Shown in pieces: positions 14,662 to 17,623 of a DNA stretch of 17,623 nucleotides (positions within the stretch are counted from its first letter, which is position 1; every line of letters starts with the position of its first letter). Source of the stretch: Clostridium sp. CAG:567 (GTDB taxonomy: Bacteria; Bacillota; Clostridia; TANB77; CAG-508); the NCBI GenBank assembly GCA_000437855.1, contig FR902182.1, positions 1 to 17,623 of the forward strand, read 5' to 3'. The notes beneath the pieces were generated by a model. It ran no database searches. It was not told the DNA's origin and saw only the letters and a list, made by a program, of their open reading frames with translations. The position numbers and the translations under genes were made by a program.

Positions 14662-14694
14662 AGTTACATATTAAATATAATTTAATATGTAACT
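14662..14694. promoter_or_regulatory. Perfect 14-bp inverted repeat in the nrdD leader
   Basis: AGTTACATATTAAA (14662-14675), 5-base loop, and its exact reverse complement (14681-14694). It lies between the promoter -10 (14719) and the ribosome binding site (about 14635), so within the transcribed leader. No T tract follows on the minus strand, which argues against a terminator. It could be an operator or an mRNA hairpin. Confidence 0.7.
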
Positions 14695-14718
14695 ATTAGT
14701 TTTTTCTTTTGTACCTTT

Positions 14719-14747
14719 ATATTAACCCACTAAAAAGATAATGTCAA
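14719..14747 (-). promoter_or_regulatory. Promoter of nrdD-nrdG-prs
   Basis: On the minus strand TTGACA (14747-14742), a 17-base spacer and TAATAT (14724-14719), giving a leader of about 85 bases. Confidence 0.8.
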
Positions 14748-14796
14748 ACGCATATTGTTTATGTTACCATTTAAGATTTCGCTTGATATATAGCGC
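14745..14796 (-). promoter_or_regulatory. Candidate NrdR boxes upstream of nrdD
   Basis: NrdR is the usual repressor of nrd operons and binds pairs of 16-bp boxes with a core near CWATATATWG. On the minus strand, 14796-14781 contains GCGCTATATATC and 14760-14745 contains AACAATATG. Each matches one half-site well and the other poorly. The proximal one overlaps the -35, but the 36-base offset is unusual for NrdR. Confidence 0.3.
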
Positions 14797-15173
14797 CTTT
14801 CATCCGTTTGCCTTTTAGTTTGTTTTTTGCTTTTCAGTCAATTTGTCACTTGTAAAATCTCAAATTTTACGGTTTTTCTGTTTTGTTTAAAATATATTAC
14901 AATTTTGTTACATTTTAATAAAAAATGTTGATTTTCAAGCATTTTCATTAATATCTTTTTAAGATTAATATTATAATTTCCTTGATATTTCAATATAATT
15001 TCTTTATTTATTTTCAAAAAAATGTCAAAAAATATTTTCTTTCTATTTTTCTACCTTTTAAAAAATGATTTTTTTGTTTTTTCTTATTTTAAATGTTTTT
15101 TAAAAAGCGTTTTTATATATTTTTCTTTTATTTTCAGCACTTTTATATTTTTTTATTTTTATTTTTTTGCAAT
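14797..15173. other. Gene-free A/T tract between the DUF308 gene and nrdD
   Basis: No frame with a ribosome binding site or family match was found. The plus strand is strongly T-rich, especially after about 14,990. A 7-bp hairpin (GTAAAAT/ATTTTAC near 14,860) with plus-strand T residues is the only structure noticed. Confidence 0.5.
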
Positions 15174-15205
15174 AAAAAACTCATTTTATTAAAAATGAGT
15201 TTTTT
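15174..15205 (-). terminator. Intrinsic terminator behind the DUF308 gene
   Basis: Perfect 14-bp stem with ACTCATTTT core (15192-15205 with 15174-15187) and a 4-base loop. The stem ends in six A-T pairs, so T runs flank it on both strands and it could work in either direction. It lies about 70 bases after the DUF308 gene stop. Confidence 0.85.
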
Positions 15206-15277
15206 GTTTTTTGTTATTTTCACATATTTTATTTTTATTTTTCGGTTTTATTTTTTGTGATTGTCTTTTTGTTGTAG

Positions 15278-15826
15278 TTATTTTTCTAGTTTTTTAATGT
15301 TTACTAAGAAAATTATATCTTCAATTACATCTAATACTGAATAAACTAAAATTACTATTCCAATTGTTACAACAATTACATTTGATACAAAGATTGTATA
15401 TATTCCACATATAATCATTATAATAGAAATTAGTAAACTATATATCCAAACTGGTGATTGTACTAATTTTAATTTAAATGATAGACTTAATCTTATTATT
15501 CCCGTATAAACTATCCATATTCCTATTAAAACTCTAAATATTGTTTCAATTTGACTTTTGTAAACTATAGCTATTATTCCAATAATAATTGCTATTATTC
15601 CATAAGCTATGTCATAGTTATAAAAACTGTATTTTCCTCTTGTTGTGCAATAATCCACTAGTTTATATAGTCCTACTACTATAAATAATATTCCTACAAT
15701 TAGTGATACTGCTTTTGTACTTCCTTCCGGGTTAACAATTAGAAGTATTCCAAGTATTGCAAATATTAGTGATGTTAGCAAAGATGTCCATCCTGTTCTT
15801 TTAAATATTTTTTCAAGATATTCCAT
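15278..15826 (-). CDS. DUF308 / HdeD-like membrane protein
   Basis: A 182-residue protein with six predicted membrane helices (about residues 13-31, 37-58, 72-89, 95-115, 126-146 and 149-176). The repeated pattern is two-helix units with Gly-rich turns and a conserved NPEGS-type loop after the first helix (32-36). This is the layout of the DUF308 family, which includes the acid-resistance protein HdeD of E. coli. Function in Clostridia is unknown. The start is set at ATG 15826, eight bases after AAAGGAG; the frame opens six codons earlier at an ATG without a good site. Monocistronic: own promoter and strong terminator. Confidence 0.82.
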   Translation of the reverse strand: MEYLEKIFKRTGWTSLLTSLIFAILGILLIVNPEGSTKAVSLIVGILFIVVGLYKLVDYCTTRGKYSFYNYDIAYGIIAIIIGIIAIVYKSQIETIFRVLIGIWIVYTGIIRLSLSFKLKLVQSPVWIYSLLISIIMIICGIYTIFVSNVIVVTIGIVILVYSVLDVIEDIIFLVNIKKLEK

Positions 15827-15861
15827 ATTTGTTTCTCCTTTCATTTTTATTTATATTACTA

Positions 15862-15890
15862 TATTTATCATTAAATTTAGTTTTTTTCAA
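15862..15890 (-). promoter_or_regulatory. Putative promoter of the DUF308 gene
   Basis: On the minus strand TTGAAA (15890-15885), a 17-base spacer and TAAATA (15867-15862). In such A/T-rich sequence chance matches are common. Confidence 0.5.
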
Positions 15891-15972
15891 GACTAATTAT
15901 TTTCTTTTTCATCGCTTTGTTTTAATGGATCTGTAATTAAAATAAATTTAACATATCACATTTTTACTATTT

Positions 15973-16590
15973 TTAATCTTTTTTTACTATAAATATCCAG
16001 TAATTTTTCTTGTGTCCAAATCTTTCAACTTCTCTTTTTTCAATTTTTAAAATTTGATAATCCTTAAAATATTTGTTTAATTCTTTGTCGTCAAATAAAT
16101 GTATATATTTGCCTTTATTAAAATAAAAATTTTCTTCCAGCCTTATAGCAGTATCTTTTATAATATCATACCCCTCTAATCCATTTACACTTCCAACAAA
16201 TAATCCACCATTTTTTAAAACTCTATGTATTTCACTCATCAATTGGGCTGTTTTTTCCTCAGAAAAATAGTGTATTGCCAAGCTTGAAAAAACCAAGTCA
16301 AAACTGTTATTGTCATACTTTAACGGCATACTCATATCTACTTTTTCAACATTTGGGTTGAATTTTTTTACTTCATTTAATGCAATATCTGAAATATCTG
16401 TTGATATAACTTTATATCCATATTCAATTAATCTTTTAGAATATTGTCCTATACCACATCCCAATTCTAAGCAAATACCTTTATTATTAAAATAGTTTTT
16501 ATATTCATCTATCCACATATCTATACTTAACTGTCTATTTATATGTTCTTTCCAATATAAATCATTTTCAAAATATTTATCATCAATCAT
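15973..16590 (-). CDS. Class I SAM-dependent methyltransferase
   Basis: A 205-residue methyltransferase of the Methyltransf_11 type. Motif I is LELGCGIGQY (residues 41-50). The acidic residue ending strand 2 is Asp65 in ISTDIS. Motif IV is FDLVFSSLAIHYF (about 97-109), and a HRVLKNGGLFVGSV motif follows at about 122-135. Substrate cannot be told: the C-terminal part is short and the fold is used for small molecules, lipids and proteins alike. The start follows GGAGAATTT. It has its own promoter and shows no clear terminator before the DUF308 promoter, so some readthrough is possible. Confidence 0.85.
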   Translation of the reverse strand: MIDDKYFENDLYWKEHINRQLSIDMWIDEYKNYFNNKGICLELGCGIGQYSKRLIEYGYKVISTDISDIALNEVKKFNPNVEKVDMSMPLKYDNNSFDLVFSSLAIHYFSEEKTAQLMSEIHRVLKNGGLFVGSVNGLEGYDIIKDTAIRLEENFYFNKGKYIHLFDDKELNKYFKDYQILKIEKREVERFGHKKNYWIFIVKKD

Positions 16591-16632
16591 AAATTCTCCA
16601 TCTCAATATCCACAATTTTTTCCTACATGTGT

Positions 16633-16662
16633 ATTATATCATAAATTATAAAATGCACACAA
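16633..16662 (-). promoter_or_regulatory. Promoter of the methyltransferase gene
   Basis: On the minus strand TTGTGT (16662-16657), an 18-base spacer and TATAAT (16638-16633), with TGA before the -10 (extended -10). It lies about 42 bases ahead of the start codon. Confidence 0.75.
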
Positions 16663-16665
16663 TAA

Positions 16666-16691
16666 AAGACGGAGTTTTTAATCTCCGCCTT
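16666..16691 (-). terminator. Intrinsic terminator behind the ABC substrate-binding protein gene
   Basis: Nine-pair stem with one G-U pair (AAGGCGGAG arm 16691-16683 with CTCCGTCTT 16674-16666) and an 8-base loop, then TTATTG on the minus strand. It lies five bases after the stop codon. It is among the most GC-rich stretches of the window. Confidence 0.85.
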
Positions 16692-16695
16692 AAAT

Positions 16696-17623
16696 TTATT
16701 TACCTAATTTTTGAATAGCTTTTTCTGCAAAGCTGTTGTTTACTACTTTTCCGTAGTCAGCTTCTTTTTCAAGTTCTCCCGCTTCTTTCATAACCTTTTG
16801 AAGTAGCGTAAACGATTCTTGCTTTAATACTGGATTATCTCTCCAAGCATCAATATCTATATAACTTTGCAATGCTGCTTCTAACATAGTTAAATCAGTA
16901 TCTGGAAAAAAGTCTACTATTGCTTCTGCTATTTCTTTAGCACTATGTGATTTTACCCATTGTTCTCCTTTGTATATTGCATTTGTAAATCCTTGAATTA
17001 TATTAGGATTTTTTTCAATATAACTTTTCTTAGCAAAATATGCTGTATATGGAATTTCTCCTGATGCTTCTCCAACAGATGCAACAATATATCCTTTACC
17101 TGCTTTTTCTGTTGCTGAAGCAGTTGGTTCAAATAATGTTACATATTCAGCATTTCCACCTGCAAAAGCTCCTGCCATTAGGTCGAATTTAATACTATCA
17201 TCTAATACTAAATCTTTTTTAGGATCTAGACCATTTTGTTTAAGCACATATTCAAAAGTCATGTATGGTACTCCACCTTTTCTACCAGGAATAACAGTTT
17301 TTCCTTTTAAATCTTGCCAACTAAAATTATCTGTTTTTTCTTTGCTAACTAAAAATGAGCCATCCTTTTGAGTCATTTGTGCAAATACTTGTGTATAATC
17401 TTCTTTTCCTTCATTATATACATATATTGAAGCTTCTGGTCCTGCAAAGCCTATGTCACTTTGGTTTGCTAAAACTGCGGTCATTACTTTATCAGCTCCT
17501 TGACCTGTTGTTAATTCTATTTCTAAACCTTCCTCTGCAAAATAACCTTTTGAAATTGCCACATATTGTGGAGCATAAAATACAGAACGTGTTACTTCGT
17601 TTACACGAATTTTTTGTAATTCC
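16696..17623 (-). CDS. ABC transporter substrate-binding protein, NMT1/SsuA/TauA type (5' end cut by window edge)
   Basis: The frame stays open to the right edge (309 codons visible), so the N-terminus with the expected lipoprotein signal is missing; the GTG at 17562 is internal, not a start. The visible protein begins LQKIRVNEVTRSVFYAPQYV, followed by AISKGYFAEEGLEIEL and TGQGADKV. This is the first strand-helix of the NMT1/THI5-like periplasmic-binding fold used by NitT/TauT importers (nitrate, sulfonates, taurine, thiamine pyrimidine precursors). Further support is DIGFAGPEASI and the hinge region LKGKTVIPGRKGGVPYMTFEYVLK. Ligand cannot be told. The permease and ATPase genes are not downstream in this window, so they would lie upstream of it. 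A terminator follows immediately. Confidence 0.88.
   Translation of the reverse strand, partial: ELQKIRVNEVTRSVFYAPQYVAISKGYFAEEGLEIELTTGQGADKVMTAVLANQSDIGFAGPEASIYVYNEGKEDYTQVFAQMTQKDGSFLVSKEKTDNFSWQDLKGKTVIPGRKGGVPYMTFEYVLKQNGLDPKKDLVLDDSIKFDLMAGAFAGGNAEYVTLFEPTASATEKAGKGYIVASVGEASGEIPYTAYFAKKSYIEKNPNIIQGFTNAIYKGEQWVKSHSAKEIAEAIVDFFPDTDLTMLEAALQSYIDIDAWRDNPVLKQESFTLLQKVMKEAGELEKEADYGKVVNNSFAEKAIQKLGK

Noticed and set aside
14855..14885. Hairpin with plus-strand T residues as a terminator
   Set aside because: No plus-strand gene ends there, and on the minus strand no T tract follows.
17560..17562. GTG as start of the substrate-binding protein
   Set aside because: The frame and family similarity continue upstream (NEVTRSVFYAPQYV) to the window edge.

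Overview
The window is very AT-rich and every supported gene lies on the minus strand, so transcription runs from right to left. The class III (anaerobic) ribonucleotide reductase, a Spo0E-type sporulation phosphatase, AGGAGG-type ribosome binding sites and strong A/T bias point to an anaerobic, probably spore-forming low-GC Bacillota of the class Clostridia. The finer placement is not determined.

Right part (about 7.3-17.6 kb): ordinary chromosomal genes. In transcription order they are: the 3' part of a NitT/TauT-type ABC transporter substrate-binding protein; a class I SAM-dependent methyltransferase; a DUF308 (HdeD-like) membrane protein; a long gene-free A/T tract; nrdD-nrdG-prs (deoxynucleotide and PRPP synthesis, one promoter ahead of nrdD); rpsU-yqeY behind a perfect-consensus sigma-A promoter; and ymfF-ymfH, a pair of M16-family proteins, one with and one without the zinc motif. 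Most units end in clear intrinsic terminators.

Middle (6.8-7.3 kb): a 60-residue Spo0E-like aspartyl-phosphate phosphatase. Upstream of its promoter lie four 7-bp direct repeats at exact 10-bp spacing that resemble tandem Spo0A boxes.

Left part (1-6.8 kb): a Gram-positive type IV secretion (conjugation-type) module. Three tandem VirB2/TrbC-like pilin paralogues form one unit closed by a strong terminator. A second unit with its own promoter encodes a PrgI-like membrane protein, a membrane-anchored protein resembling the N-terminal domain of VirB4/TraC, the VirB4 ATPase, and a VirB6/TrbL-like polytopic protein that runs off the left edge. Both promoters have the same upstream architecture: three ATTACA repeats at exact 11-bp spacing, 70 or 71 bp from the -10 element. 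This is the strongest sign of an undescribed regulatory system here. No relaxase, coupling protein, integrase or attachment site is visible, so whether the module is mobile or domesticated cannot be decided from this window.
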